A stretch of DNA of 64,000 nt from Maratus speciosus (GCA_963932465.1 OZ010800.1:96367307-96431306); one strand, 5' to 3'. Positions 23,579 to 35,767 are shown, counted from the stretch's first letter. Made by a program: numbers and translations. Notes: a model not told the origin generated them from the sequence alone.

Positions 23579-23819
23579 TTATTTATATTTTCTATTTTTA
23601 GTGTTTAAAATATATAGTTGCTGCAGTTTCAGAGCCAGTTGGCATATTTCGGCGAGTGCGGTAAGGAGTATAATTAACTCCATTGTTTTTTTTTTTAACT
23701 CGTATACAGTTGTAGCCATAAATATTATTTGGTAATTTATGACCTCTGGAGGAAAAATATGGAAAAATGCCATGTGGTCTCGCTATTGTTTTTTGGGAAA
23801 AAATTCTAGTTTCTCTATA

Positions 23820-24620
23820 CATTTGAAGTTTCTACCCCTAATAATCCGAATAAATCATAATTTAGAAGGTTTTAGAACGTTTTCCGCTCTTTTCACCTTT
23901 TTAAATTTCGAATTTTTTAGAAACCACTCTTAGAGAGCATTTACATATTAAAAGTATCCATCATGTGAAATAGTTTTTAGTCCTAACAGTTTCACAGAAA
24001 ACGTAATTTTGGAATATTTTTTGTTCTTGCACACTTTTACATGTCGAATTATTTAGAAATTATGCTGTTGCTTAGTGTTAAAAATAACAGTCTTGTGAAG
24101 TTTTAAGTTTGTAGTTTTAGCTTCAAAATTAATCGTAATATAGAACATTTTCCGCTCATTTCACCATTTTAAATTACGAATTTTTTAGAAACCGTTCTTT
24201 GGGAATATTTACGTCTTAAAAATAACTGCAACGCAAAATTAGAAGTTTGTAGCCCTAACAGTGTCACAGAAATCACAATTTAAAAACTTTTTTTTCGTTC
24301 CTGCACCTTTTTGCAATTCAAAATTTTTAGAAATTGTTTTGTGCAAACATTTGCGTCTTAAAAATAATAAATGTTTAGTGCCAAATTTTAAGTTTCTAAC
24401 TCCAACAGTTCTAAATAAATCGTAATTTAGAAAATTTCCAAATTTCTAGAACGTTTTCCGCTGATTTCAACCTTTAAAATTCCGAACTTTTTTGGAATCG
24501 TTCATAGCGAGCATTTATACCTTAAAAGTAACCACAGCAGCAAATTTCAAGTTTCTAGCAATAACAATACCATAGAAATCGTTATTTTATAATGTCTTTT
24601 GCTACTGTTTCCCCTTTCGG
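23820..24620. repeat. ~140-bp satellite-like tandem array, free-standing
   Basis: Five or so diverged units with a spacing near 140 bp. Each has a version of CGAATTTTTTAGAAACC, then TTTACGTCTTAAAAATAAC, AAGTTTGTAG and CGTAATTTAGAA, then TTCCGCTCATTTCACC. Units differ at many positions. I see none of the terminal features that enclose the arrays in families X, Y and Z. Confidence 0.8.
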
Positions 24621-24922
24621 GATGCTGTACCGTCATAAATATACCCTATGTTGGAGCAAATATGGTCACCAGCATTTTGTCACCATTATTTCCGAAATTG
24701 GCTCGTTAGTATCAGATACCCTTACAAACAAATAGACATACCGCACTTCTTTATACTAATACACTGGTGGAAATTGATTTATGAAAACACGGTTTTTTAA
24801 CAAAATTTTTTATGTTATTCATTAAAAATGAATGACATTACATGGAATATACATAGTATGTATAACAAATGAGTTAGAAAAATAAAATTTCATACATAAT
24901 ATTAAACATAAACACAAAGTTA

Positions 24923-26006
24923 ACTAGTAGGATGTACCAATCCCAAAACTTTCTTCTATCTCATACATGTTAATACTTCAAAATTCGCTATCACACTGCC
25001 AAAATTAAATGTCAATCTATGCATCTCATGAGGATTCTAAAGATATGAAATTCCGTGTATTAGTTCTTGAGATATGACTATCGCTGAAATCGTCTAAATC
25101 CAGCAAAATGCTGCCTAGCAGCGCCACCTATTGGGTGATTTATACCAAATCCTAATCAGCAACAATTTATGTCAACGTCTGACTGAATCTCAAGTTTGGA
25201 GAAAATCAGTGCATTAGTTTTTGAGATAGAGCTATAGCGAAAATAGTGAAAATTCCTGCATAGCAACGCCACCTATTGGGTGATTAACATCAAAACCTAA
25301 TTAACAACAACTTGTATCAACATACAACTAAATCTGAAGTTAGATGAAAATTCGTCCATTAGTTCTATAGATAGAGCTATTGAGGCAATCGTGAAAAAAG
25401 CAGCACAGAAGCGCCACCTGTTGGGCGATTTACACCAACACATAATCAGTAGCAAGTCATATCAAGGACTAACTGAATCTGAAGTCTGATGAAAATCCAT
25501 GCGTTAGTTCTTAAGATAGAGCTATTGGGGAAATCGTGTAAATCCTGCAAAATTCATCATAATAACGCCACCTGTCGGGCAATTTACACCAAAACGTTAT
25601 CAGCATCAATTCATATCAAGCACTAACTAAATCTGAACTTTTATCAAAATCCGTGCACTAGTTCCTGAGATAGAGCTATTGCGTAAATCGTGATAAATGC
25701 AGCATAGCAGCGCCACCTGTTGAGCGATTTACACCAAAAACTAATCAGCATCAAATTGTATTAGAGACTCACTGAATATAATTTTTTATTAAATTCCGTG
25801 CATTAGTTCTTGAGATAGAGCGCCCACAAAATTTGTGTCACATACACACACACAGACAGACTCACAGAGTCACAGACAGACATTTTGTAAAAACATGTTT
25901 TTTGGAATCTCTGACCCCTAAAACGTGTAAATCCGTCGAAAACCGGAATTCGAAAATTTTCATGAATCCAATACTTTCTTCTTGTAAAGATAGAAGAAAG
26001 TAAAAA
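24923..26006 (-). mobile_element. Y-family element, copy Y3, inserted in the Tc1-like left arm
   Basis: On the minus strand it starts with TTTTTACTTTCTTCTATC (26006 downward), has the CGACGGATTTACACG block, a short GTCTGTGAGTC tract and five or six core units with AGGTGGCGCTGC-type motifs. It ends CATCCTACTAG at 24923. The intact right arm of the host element shows where the insertion lies: the host sequence resumes at TTAGATTTT. Confidence 0.8.
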
Positions 26007-26179
26007 TTAGATTTTCGTATTGTGCAAACATGGAAATTGATTTATGAAATATCACATTTCACTGACTATTCCGAAGTAATGTGACAAAACGCTGCATAAA
26101 ACAAGGTAACGTGACATGCACAATGGACATAAAAAATGTTATATATTGAAAACAATGCGTTTCAGTCATACTTTCCCCG

Positions 26180-27724
26180 ATGGGTAAACGAAAGATGTTG
26201 TCTGAGGAAGAAAGAGCTAAAATCGATGCATATTTAGAATGGGGAAAGTCTGTTCCGGAAATTAGTAAATTAATTAAACATCAGTTGGTGTGACATACAA
26301 CTATAGAAAAGATCCAGCAAATTATACAAACAAATTTTACAATTAAATTAAAAAAATCAAAAAACCCGACTGCGTAAAAAGCGAACTAATTGATTATTTC
26401 TCATCAATGTGAAACTATTTTTTTATATTTGCCCATTTTTTTTATTTACTTGTATTGATAACTTTTAAGTTGCGTTTAATTGTTAGTTCCTATCTATAAA
26501 CACTGTTTTGATGAGGTCTATAGATGTCTATGATTGTTAGAGTTGCAGTAAAGCTATAGATCCTACCTACACAACTTCCAGGTTGTGTAGTATTTAAACG
26601 GAGCTTCTGACTGTAAAATAGTCAATGAAACATCGTCTTCATTTTGAATGATCTATCCAATGATATGCCACTCAATACAGTGCGTAAAATTTTTTATTCG
26701 TCTCTACCGCCATTTAAAATTTTACGGCGGCCATTTTGAATTTATGAAAACAAAGCCTAGCCTATAACCATCGGACGATTAAGACGAATTGATAGAGACC
26801 TCATTCATTAAAATACATCCAGCCGTTGGTATGTTTCGAGGGTATAAAGAAATCTACATACCCAGATACGCATGAAACACATAACCCTTCTTTTCAGCCG
26901 GGTAAAAAAGGTAATTCACGTTTAAGTGAGGCAGATTCTGCAACTTGCATCGAAACCCGGTCACAGTACAAAGCAAATTTGTGCAGATATATCTGATCCT
27001 GTTAACTTTAGAAGAGTTAAGAAAATTTTACATTCTTCACGGAGCTTGGGATGGTCGTAAATGAAGTCTGGTCCAAAGTTACTTCTGCATCACAAGCAGA
27101 GGCGTTTGCGGTATTGCGAGAAGTAGATGGCAATGAGTGACAGTTAAAAGAAGGTCATTTACTCCGACGAAAAAAGATTTAATTTGAATGGCCCGGTGGT
27201 TTGAAGTATTGTTGGAGATATCTCCGAAAATAACCAAAATCTACATTCAGCAGGAATTTTGGTGTCAAAATTTTGATGATTTGTGCAGCGATCGCTTATG
27301 ATAGCAAAAGTAAATTGTATTTTTAAACTGTCGCCAGAATGCTTTTGATTACAGTTTAGCTTTAGAAAATTCACTACTTTCATTTGCATGGCAATATTAT
27401 TGTTTAGATTACATCTTCATGAAAGACAATGCAAGTATTCATGTTTCAAATTTAATGAAATATTGGTTTGACGAACAGAATATTGTTCTTTTAGATCATC
27501 CACCTATTAGTCCTGATGTGAACCCCATAGAAACCATTTGGTGACAGCTTGTTCGAACTGTTTATGCAAATGGGATGCAGTACACATCACTTGTAAAATT
27601 GAAAGTTTCAATCTGTCAAAACAGGAAAATAATTAATCAGAAATACATTCAAAATCTTGTTTTATCAATGCCATCTAGAATAAAAGAAACTCTGATGAAA
27701 AAAGGCAGCTTTACTAATTATTAA
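26180..27724 (+). pseudogene. Tc1-like DD34E transposase, broken
   Basis: The frame opens with MGKRKMLSEEERAKIDAYLE and VPEISKLIKH, the N-terminal helix-turn-helix of a Tc1-like transposase. It is soon stopped near 26295. The catalytic part is recognisable downstream. The first Asp is in VIYSDEKRFNLNG (27154-27195), the second in FMKDNASIHVS (Asp codon 27425-27427), and the Glu in SPDVNPIETIW. There are 34 residues between the second Asp and the Glu, the classic DD34E spacing. The C-terminus ends GSFTNY and stops at 27724. Several stops and frame changes lie between about 26300 and 27400, and the invariant-looking ETIWG reads ETIW-stop. The catalytic residues are legible but the gene is dead. 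Confidence 0.9.
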
Positions 27725-27952
27725 TTTCAATTAAATGTGATATTTCATAAATCAATTTCCACATTTTTATGTTACTAAAATCTAATTTTTGACCTTATGT
27801 TTTAGTTTATAAATATGTATGAAATTTTATTTTTCTAAATTATTTGTTGTACGTAGCATGTATAATATATGAAATTTCATTCATTTTTTATGAAAATTAT
27901 AGAAGTTTTTGTAAAAAAACCGTGTTTTCATAAACCAATTTCCACCAGTGTA

Positions 27953-29040
27953 GTATAGATGAAAAGTTTCATTGCATTTCTATTTTGAAAATTTCGTTAA
28001 CGCGAGTTTAACACTGAGATTTTGAGACTTGTTGCTTGAATCGAGTAAATCTTGGAGAAAATTTCGTGTATAATTATATGCTTTTTAAAATAAAACTATA
28101 ATTTAAAAGGGCTCTTACAGTGGAGTTTTTAGTTTGAGTTTTGAGTAGAAAATGAGTTATTGTTTGTCATTTTGTAGCTATTATAAGGGAATGGATAAAC
28201 AAATTATTTCATTACAAATATTCTTAAGGTTGTTCACAAATCCAAAAGGGCAACTTTATGACATAAGATTTAATTTATTTTTGTTCGGAAATGCATGAAA
28301 CTAGCAGGTGTTGTTGTTCAGAAACTATGTAATCGAACTGTTTTTTCTGTTTGTTTTTGCAAACGTAATAGATCTTTCAGAAAATAGTGTCAAAGTGGAC
28401 GTTTTGAACCGAATTTTCGCGCGAAAGAAGAATAACCACTCAAGAAAGGATGAAAAACGTGATAAAAATCGCTTATAACTCAATAGGTAATTTATTTATG
28501 AAAAAATGGAAAACACAATTCGATTCCAAATCGCTTCCATAGCCAGGCCTTCCAATTTTATATCTTTCCGTTGAAAAATGAATTTGTAAATGTGTCAAAA
28601 AGTTTTGCGCAAGTTAAGCAAAGCAGATGAGAACAGCCTTAAAAAATTTATGTTATTATTCCTTACACACACACATATATATATATATTATACCCTATAG
28701 TTGACTCTTCAGATTAAACATTTTGAATTTCTTTGGGGCCTTACGAAATCTTGCAGCCCTAGCCATATACCTATTGTGAAAAAGCCATACTAATGCATGC
28801 TTTTTTTCAGGGAGTATTTTCTCAACATTTGCATTATGAAGGGCATTTCACATAGATTTGAAATGTGACTATAGCCTCCAATTTTGAAGCGACATCAGCA
28901 GCATATTCTCGAGCGCTTAAAAAGGGAAATATTTAATCATTATTTAATGTCCTTTCTTTATTTTTTATTTGCTATAGTGGCTGCCCATATCACAATGTAT
29001 TCGCTTTCGACCCAGTATCTTTTTTCTTCTTTATTTTGTA
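27953..29040. other. unassigned AT-rich sequence
   Basis: No gene or repeat family recognised apart from a short (CA)n(TA)n microsatellite near 28668-28690. Confidence 0.5.
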
Positions 29041-29057
29041 CCAGGACTAGAAACATA

Positions 29058-30690
29058 TAAGAGCCTAGTCACGCGAAGAAACGAGGCCGTTAATGTTAAT
29101 CCTATGTGAGAAATCTTTACAGATTCTCACTTGCATATTATTATTTTTAAATGATTTTTTTTTTCAATAGGATACCTGAGGTCGATATCTTATATTGTGA
29201 TTTTGTACTTTTTCGATTTTGGATACAGTTTTTTATCTGAGGATATTTTCACTTTCGGTTCCAGTCGGTTCTAAAAGTGAAAGTATCCACAAATTAAACA
29301 AGTAAGAAAAATCATGCGTTAAGCATAGATTATGAAACACTTTCCAACACTTCCTGAATGCTTTAACAAAACTTCGCTATTTATAGAAATAAGGTAAATA
29401 AGATAACTAAGTAAACATTTTATAAAACGCATAAAACATTTGAAAAACAGATTTCAGTAGTTACCGTCCATATTCAAATATGTATTTAAATTCTTTTGAA
29501 CAGCCCTGTATTTGATCTGTAGGTTGATATATATACTATATAATGGGAAAATTTAGTTTAGCAAGAAAATGCATAACAGGTTGAAATTCATCTTTCAGCA
29601 ATTCATACTAATAGATGGAAAGATACTTGAATACTTTTGTACAGCGCTGTAGTTTACCTAATACCTTTATTACATGCCACTATTTAGCTAAAATTTAATT
29701 CAAACTAAAACACGCTTAAAACTATCGAAATTACATTTCCAGAAATTATCACCCATAGACGGCCATGTATCCAACTATTTGCGTGGCCCTGTATATCATT
29801 TTATCTATATTCTACAAATATATCTTAGTAAACTAAGTTCAGTTCAGCGTAAAAATGCATATTTCCTTTAAAACCCACCTTTAAGCAATTTATGCTCATA
29901 CTCAGTAACCTTTACGAATTCATTTCTGTAGCCCTGTATATGAACTATAGCATTTATATACGCACTTTATAGTATGCATAAATATAGTGAAAACAGCGCA
30001 TATCATAATTAAAAATGCATTTTGTGCAATAATTACTAATATACAGTAATTCAGATACAATATTTTATCTGAAATCTTTTCAAATTCACCGCAAACAATC
30101 CCCCCTATACCATTATGAACGGAATTATTTTGTGTGGCTCTGTAAATGAACAATAAATATTATTTGCACCGCATATTCAACAGAATGCATATTTTAATGG
30201 ACTTCATAAATGAATATCAATTTTACTATGTTTGAAAGAGTGTAACACCATTAAAAATGATTTGAAACGATTTTTTTCCCATTGACCGTAATGTAACGTA
30301 AAACTTTTGATTGTCCCTGTAAATGATCTAAACATGCTACAAACTTCATTTGAAATAGGGAACGTGCTATGGTAGAGGTCACTAACATCCAAAAATTTCA
30401 GAACGATCCGAGCATATTTACGAGAGTTAGAGCGTGGACAGACTGACAGACAAACCGAAGTCATAAACACTTTTCAACTTTGTTCGAAAGTGTTAAAAAC
30501 TATAATTAAAATCGCAAAAGGATAAATGCACAATATAAAATATCGACTTTCTCTGGTATCCAAAGCAAAAAACTTTTAAAAATATTAAAATACAAGGAGA
30601 AATCTGTAAAGATTTCTCCCATAGGTAGGTTTAATAAGAGCATTTGAGTTTCTCCACGTGACTAATGTATGCTCTTAAATTTAAAATTTA
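29058..30690. mobile_element. element with ~80-bp inverted arms, split by an X copy
   Basis: The arms 29058-29135 and 30595-30690 are inverted copies (AGTCACG, GAGAAAC and TGAGAAATCTTTACAGATT against their complements). The X element at 29300-30496 lies between them, so the original element was only about 430 bp. A small palindrome (TTTCACTTT...AAAGTGAAA) at about 29247-29284 lies just before the X insertion. Confidence 0.6.
29300..30496 (-). mobile_element. X-family element, near complete
   Basis: On the minus strand it starts with TTTTTAACACTTTCGAACAA near 30496, then the GTCTGTCAGTCTGTCC tract (about 30435-30455) and diverged tandem units with CCCTGTATATGAAC-type boxes. At the far end TGTTGGAAAGTGTTTC complements the start, followed by the small hairpin ATGCTTAACGCAT near 29312-29324. 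This is the family's complete order of parts. Confidence 0.75.
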
Positions 30691-31096
30691 TGATTTTTGT
30701 GAACTTTAATCCTTAATGATGAAGAGTTATAAACCTCTCACGTAAGCAATGAATTTTAATTTTGAAATGTATATTACTATTTTAGTGAGAGCATGTGTAT
30801 TATTTTATGTATATACTGAGTTGCAATTTTCCTACTGACGTGAGTTATCCCCTGGACACTTTTTCACTCAGTTGGGAAATTAACTCTTTTATGTTTTATT
30901 TTCCAATTAGAATAATTGTGTTAAAAATTAATACATATTTATTACTTTAAGGAAGTACTTTAAGGCTTAAGTTACTTAAGTAAGGCCTTAAGTACTTTAA
31001 GTTACTTTAAGGCCTCAAAACATTCACCGCAAACATTTTCTATGTTTATTTATGCAAAACAATGTGTTAGGGAGTTTACGTCGTTCTCCCACTATA
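30691..31096. other. unassigned sequence with a TTAAGTACTT-rich palindromic patch
   Basis: From about 30955 to 31015 the sequence is built from AAGTACTTTAAGGC, TTAAGTTACTTAAG and GGCCTTAAGTACTTTAAG. These overlap as direct and inverted copies. Nothing else is recognised. Confidence 0.6.
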
Positions 31097-31098
31097 TA

Positions 31099-32005
31099 GG
31101 GGAGAGTGAGAGGAATGGGACAACAGGTTTTTCTCTTTATGTATCATTCTAAACATTTCATAAATCACACATTAGATGAAACAAGGGTACCTCAATCTTC
31201 AGTTGAAAAAAAAAAAAAAAAAGCTGATCTGTGTAAGCTTGCGATTGTATAAAGAAAAAGATTATTTCAAGAACCAAAAGTAAATTTGCTTCATATACTT
31301 TTTATGCATTCTGTATATTAATGTCTTTTTTATGTGTAGATGTAATAATTTCCCTATTTATGGAACATTATACTGTATATTATCCATAATTTAAACTATG
31401 CCTAAAAGCAGGATTTTTGTTATACAAGAAGTTTAACATAAAAGAAGGTAGAGGGAGGAATGGGACATGCCAGCAAGGGGAGGAATGGGACCTGTCTAAT
31501 TCCTTCTTTTTAATAAGATGAATGTAAATGGCTAATATGCAAATATTTTTAGAGGATAGTATATTGATTACAACATTATAAATATATTCAATTACTTCAA
31601 AATGTAAATAAATTCAACTGATGATTTTTTAATGTAATCTCTCACTGACAATCCTGAATTTTCCTTCCAGTGATGAAGGTACTGGAATTTGATATTGTAG
31701 CACAGGCATTATCAACCTACAATCTTTGTTAGACTGTATATACAGCCAACACTAGACTATTTGTCCCTTATCATACATTGTTTTACAGCTGTCCCATACC
31801 TCCCTGTTAGTGGGAAGGTACGGGGCCCATTTTGAAATTTACAATTTCTTTATTTATAAAATTGTGTTTGCAAATTATGTTTCCACATTGTTCAAGGACA
31901 TTAGAAAGTCTTTCATTTTACTTTCTCGAAATTTTTGTTTTTGATTCAATCAAAGTTGATTTTCTTATTTTTGTAAAAAGTGTCCCATTCCTCCCCACTC
32001 TCCCC
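31099..32005. mobile_element. 907-bp MITE with GGGGAGAGTG ends and TA target
   Basis: The left end GGGGAGAGTGAGAGGAATGG is mirrored by CCATTCCTCCCCACTCTCCC C-type sequence ending at 32005, each next to TA (31097-31098 and 32006-32007). GAGGAATGGGAC is repeated internally near 31455 and 31480, and its complement occurs near 31790. No coding capacity. Confidence 0.85.
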
Positions 32006-32147
32006 TATTGCTTTATAGTTTTTAGTTAGAAGAAAGAAAATAAGTATTAAAAAAATAATAGATATTTAAAAAACACGCTTTTATAAGCCTTCAGTGGTCA
32101 TCTTAAAAATACCTCCTCGTTTTTAAATTGCAATTTATGTTTTTAGG

Positions 32148-33162
32148 CGCGTTCGTAATTATATAAATACGTATAACCTATAGTCATCGTCCGGTTCGTC
32201 TGTCTGTCCACATATAACAGCACAAAAACTACCCAACCGAATGGTTTGAAATTTAATATATATAATCGTTGCAGAATTTCGACGAGTCATTTCAAATTTT
32301 ATGAAAATCGAATCAAAACTTAAAAAGATATTAAGAAAAGTTTTTTAATTGTATTAAATCTTATCATACATAATTAATTCAATGATATCCCACGATAGTT
32401 AATGATTCTAAGTTGACATTGTGATTAAGTCCTATTTAACACTTAAATGCCGCGTGTTGCTTTTCGGCAACATACTCAATTTAGGCTTTAAATTAGATTA
32501 GAATAATATTGAAGCTATATTGCCTTATGTTGTCAATAAAATACATTCTGAAAATATTATTAAATCGATATTCAACATCTAGATGGCAACACTTGTGTTG
32601 TTTAAGAATAAAGATAGATTTATTTTTTGAATTGTTGCTACTTGTTCTTTTTGTTTTGTTTGGAAGCTTGCGAAATTCCCTATTTTGTTCTGCAGTGAGC
32701 AAGTAAAATTTATTTCTTATTATAGTTCCTAAAATTCTTGTGTGCTTAATATTATAAAATTTTATCAAGGAAAATTATTTGTCCAATTAAAGACCACTAT
32801 TGCGGATTAGTAACAAACTGTTTTTTAGCCGCAAACCATACTTAAAACAAAATATGATTTTTTAAAGTATTTTTCCCATCATTTATTTAAAAAATGAAAG
32901 CCGAAAAACATTATTACAATGATTTTTGAAAAATCAGGCATTTAAGGGTTAAGGCATAAGGAAAAATCTGGCATTTAAAGCCTATTATTTCCGTATTACT
33001 GAATTTAATAAATATAATCATAATAAATTTTGTATTCATGCGTGCAACAACTATCGCAATAAGATACGAATATTTATAAAACTAGTTATAGTACGTCATT
33101 TGCTACGTTTGACGTATGATTTCCACCTTGTTTGGAAAAATTTATACTACAATACATCAATA
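32148..33162. mobile_element. family W repeat element (~1 kb)
   Basis: The left part (GCGTTCGTAATTATATAAATAC, a GTCTGTCTGTCC tract and AACTACCCAACCGAATGG) and the right part (ACTAGTTATAGTACG, CATTTGCTACGTTTGACG) both recur in a shorter copy at 41662-42063. The interior of this copy is AT-rich and non-coding. The ends are approximate. Confidence 0.55.
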
Positions 33163-33719
33163 TGGCATGAGCCTGTTGTGGACTAATTGAAAATGCCTTA
33201 AAATTAATGCATTAATTTATAAGTGAATTGTACAAATATTAAAATGTTGTATTGTCATCGGAAACACGTCTTTGTACTTAATTTTTTATAATTCTAGTAT
33301 ACTAGGAAGTGAGTTAAAAATCAATTACAAAATTCTATCTTTTCATACAAAAGACAAATTGAGTTAAATAAAAGAGTGTAAAAAATCAAAATATTACTGG
33401 GTACGTTAACAACGTAGTCCAAATTCATGACCATTGACTAATTTAAAAAAAAGATATGCTTATAAAGTAGAAAAAAAGACAGGAAAAAAGGTAAAAAGGC
33501 AGAAGAATAGAAGATACTTTTTACAATGCAAATCAAATTTAAACAGGACAACAAGCCGAGGAAGCATTTCCACCCCTCCTCCCCCCCCCAAAAAAAATGA
33601 AAATAGAGCATCTGCTCAAAAGTTATGGGTGAAAATATACTCACGAAAATATATTATAAACGAATTCTATAATTGTCCATTCTTGGATGTCGGTTAAAAA
33701 ATTAGTTTTAGAGCAATTC
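33163..33719. other. unassigned AT-rich sequence
   Basis: Nothing recognised. There is a C-run then A-run near 33580. Confidence 0.5.
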
Positions 33720-33727
33720 CGGGCAGA

Positions 33728-34108
33728 GAGTCACACACGCAACGCAGGCTTTAATTTTCATTTATTCAATTATTTTTTTAATTTTAATTTTAATTGGGAT
33801 TTTAGGTGGTATGATAAATAAGTTATTACCATATTTTTTAATTTAAATGTGTGGAAATAAAACTCACAGAAATATATCATTTAATTTCATTACTCAAAAT
33901 TTGCTTTTTCTTCTAAGTCACACACGTAACGTTTTTAAAAAGCTATTTAAAAAATAACTGTTATATAAAAATGATAGGTTTTTGCATAAAAGAATACGGT
34001 AAAGTGTATATTTTTTAAAGAACTTTTGTTTGAATTCTTAAATAAGAAATATATTGAAAAATCCTTGATTAATTAGAAATTTTTTTGTTCAAAGTGCCAC
34101 ACACGTAA
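33728..34108. repeat. three CACACACGTAACG motifs at ~180-bp spacing
   Basis: TCACACACGCAACG near 33731, TCACACACGTAACG near 33919 and CCACACACGTAACACGG near 34093 are separated by weakly similar AT-rich sequence. They may be the remains of a tandem repeat downstream of the candidate exon at 34150-34396. Confidence 0.5.
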
Positions 34109-34149
34109 CACGGAATGGCTCTTTATATAATCAATAGAAATTCCCTTAC

Positions 34150-34396
34150 CTCTGAATCCGAACTTAGCATGGAAGATACCTATATACATCTTTGAATGGA
34201 ATTTAACGGGTGATGTGGATTTTTCATTCAGTTTTGGCTCCAATGCTGATGCTTGTGTTGTTTTCAACTTCATTTTTTGTGCAAAATATCGTTGGACAAT
34301 CCATGCTGGTTCAGTTGCAACAATTTCGCATTCGCCAAAAACCAAATTTAATGCAATAAAAATTAAAGAAAATAAAATATAATTTACTAGAATCAT
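34150..34396 (-). CDS. candidate first coding exon of an unidentified secreted protein
   Basis: On the minus strand a Met codon at 34396-34394 lies in a favourable context (ACAATG, A at -3) and starts MILVNYILFSLIFIALNLVF, a good signal peptide with a long hydrophobic core. Cleavage is plausible just before or after GEC. The mature part visible is about 60 residues (AWIVQRYFAQKMK, SPVKFHSKMYIGIFHAKFGF) with a single Cys and no recognised domain. The reading frame ends at the sequence CAGAG, followed by GTAAGG at 34149-34144. This is a near-consensus splice donor in phase 1. If not spliced, the frame runs on to a stop at 34073. The codon pattern looks less random than in neighbouring frames. 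I cannot name the protein or find a second exon; a chance frame in a repeat remnant is the alternative. Confidence 0.4.
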
Positions 34397-34943
34397 TGTG
34401 TAGAATTTAAAATAGTTATTTATCTCAAACACAAAGCAATAGATATATTATTTAGAGTTTAGTCACAAATATAAAACGAATTATGCCAATTAACGCTGCT
34501 TAACAATCCACTGAATTTTTCTAGTTCCTGGATAAATTCGTATTTCCAAGTATTCAGGATAGATTAAAACTCTTCATAACAGATCGTGATATTTTCGGAC
34601 GGGAAAGTAACTTAGAATCAGTCAATTTGAAGGAGCTTGTGTATATCTCGATAACTTCAAGTTCAGTGACAGCTGTGATGGAGTTCTGCAGGTAGTTTTG
34701 ACGGCTTATCTCTGTCACCTTGGTGACAAAATGATGAGTTTTGTGATATGCTTATATGAGGCTAATTCAAAGTCCAGGGATTTTCATTCAAAAGTGATAT
34801 TAGAAGTAACGAAAGAAAAAAAAATCATTATTTTCACTTTCTACTGTTAGAAGAAACTATATGTAATATTATGTATCGAACACGTTAAAAGGAAGAAGAG
34901 CAAAACCAAATATTTCCTCGTGCCTATAACTTTTTTATACTTA
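34397..34943. other. unassigned sequence upstream of the candidate exon
   Basis: Relative to the minus-strand exon this would be promoter or 5' UTR. I see a short palindrome TGTCACCTTGGTGACA near 34716-34731 but no convincing TATA box. Confidence 0.4.
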
Positions 34944-35059
34944 TACAGTAATCCCTTAACATTCGCGAAGGTTAGGTTCGTGGAAACATCCGCGAATGTT
35001 GAGACTATCTTTCCGTCCATAAACGGGATTAGGTTTTATGATTTTTTTTAAAAACAGAA

Positions 35060-35767
35060 ACTAGTTGGATGCGCCAATCCCAAAACATTCTTCTATCTCA
35101 TGTCAATATTTCAATTTAATTAGTTTTATTAGTATTTTTATTAGAATTAAGCATAACATCATACACTTTTTGAAAGTACAATATTGGAAATTGCACAAAA
35201 ATCGCTATTACAGCGTCCCCTACCGGCGGAATTTTTCCAAATTAAACCTTCTTGCCATGGCCAAAAAAAATGCACAAAAAAATTGGTTCAATTCTATGTA
35301 TAACTTCATACACTTTTCGATGGTACAGCATTCAAAATGCACAAAACTTGCTATTACACCGACCCCTAACGGCGGAATTTTTCCAAATTCAGGGGGAACA
35401 TTCTTGCCATGGCCACAAACATACACAAAAAATTTGGTTCAATTCTATGCATAACTTCACACACTTTTCGATGGTACACTATTCAAAATGCACAAAAATC
35501 GCTATTACAGCGCCCCTACCGGCGGATTTTTTCTAAATTAATGGAGGATCTGCTTGCCATAACCAAAAACTTTAGAAAAAAATTTGGTTCAATTCTATGC
35601 ATAAGCTCGTACAATTTGTGATGGTACAATATCGACACACGGACAGACAAACATTTTGTACAAACATGTTTTTTGTGATCTCTGACCCCTAAAACGTGTA
35701 AATCCGTCGAAAACCGGAAGTCGAAAAAAATTTCGATTACGATACTTTCTTCTATTGAGGTAAAAAA
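35060..35767 (-). mobile_element. Y-family element, copy Y4, with the alternative core
   Basis: The ends are those of Y1-Y3: ACTAGTTGGATGCGCCAATC at 35060 and, at the other side, TCTGACCCCTAAAACGTGTA then AATCCGTCGAAAACCGG and CTTTCTTCTATTGAGGTAAAA. The core differs: about four ~125-bp units with GGTTCAATTCTATGCATAAC, TTTTCGATGGTAC, AAAATCGCTATTACAGCG and CGGCGGAATTTTT. The same core is found in Y5 (53637-54707). Confidence 0.75.

Larger units (their letters stand above)
24762..27950 (+). mobile_element. Tc1-like transposon with a Y element inserted in it
   Basis: The ends CACTGGTGGAAATTGATTTA (24762) and its complement TCCACCAGTG (to 27950) are flanked by TA on both sides (24760-24761 and 27951-27952). 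The inverted arms are about 200 bp and end with a second copy of the GGAAATTGATTTATGAAA motif. The left arm is split by element Y3 (24923-26006). Without Y3 the element is about 2.1 kb. The transposase inside is decayed. Confidence 0.9.

Noticed and set aside
33434..33697. Lys-rich 87-residue frame
   Set aside because: It consists of A-rich sequence and a CCCCAAAA run, with no signal, splice or family evidence.
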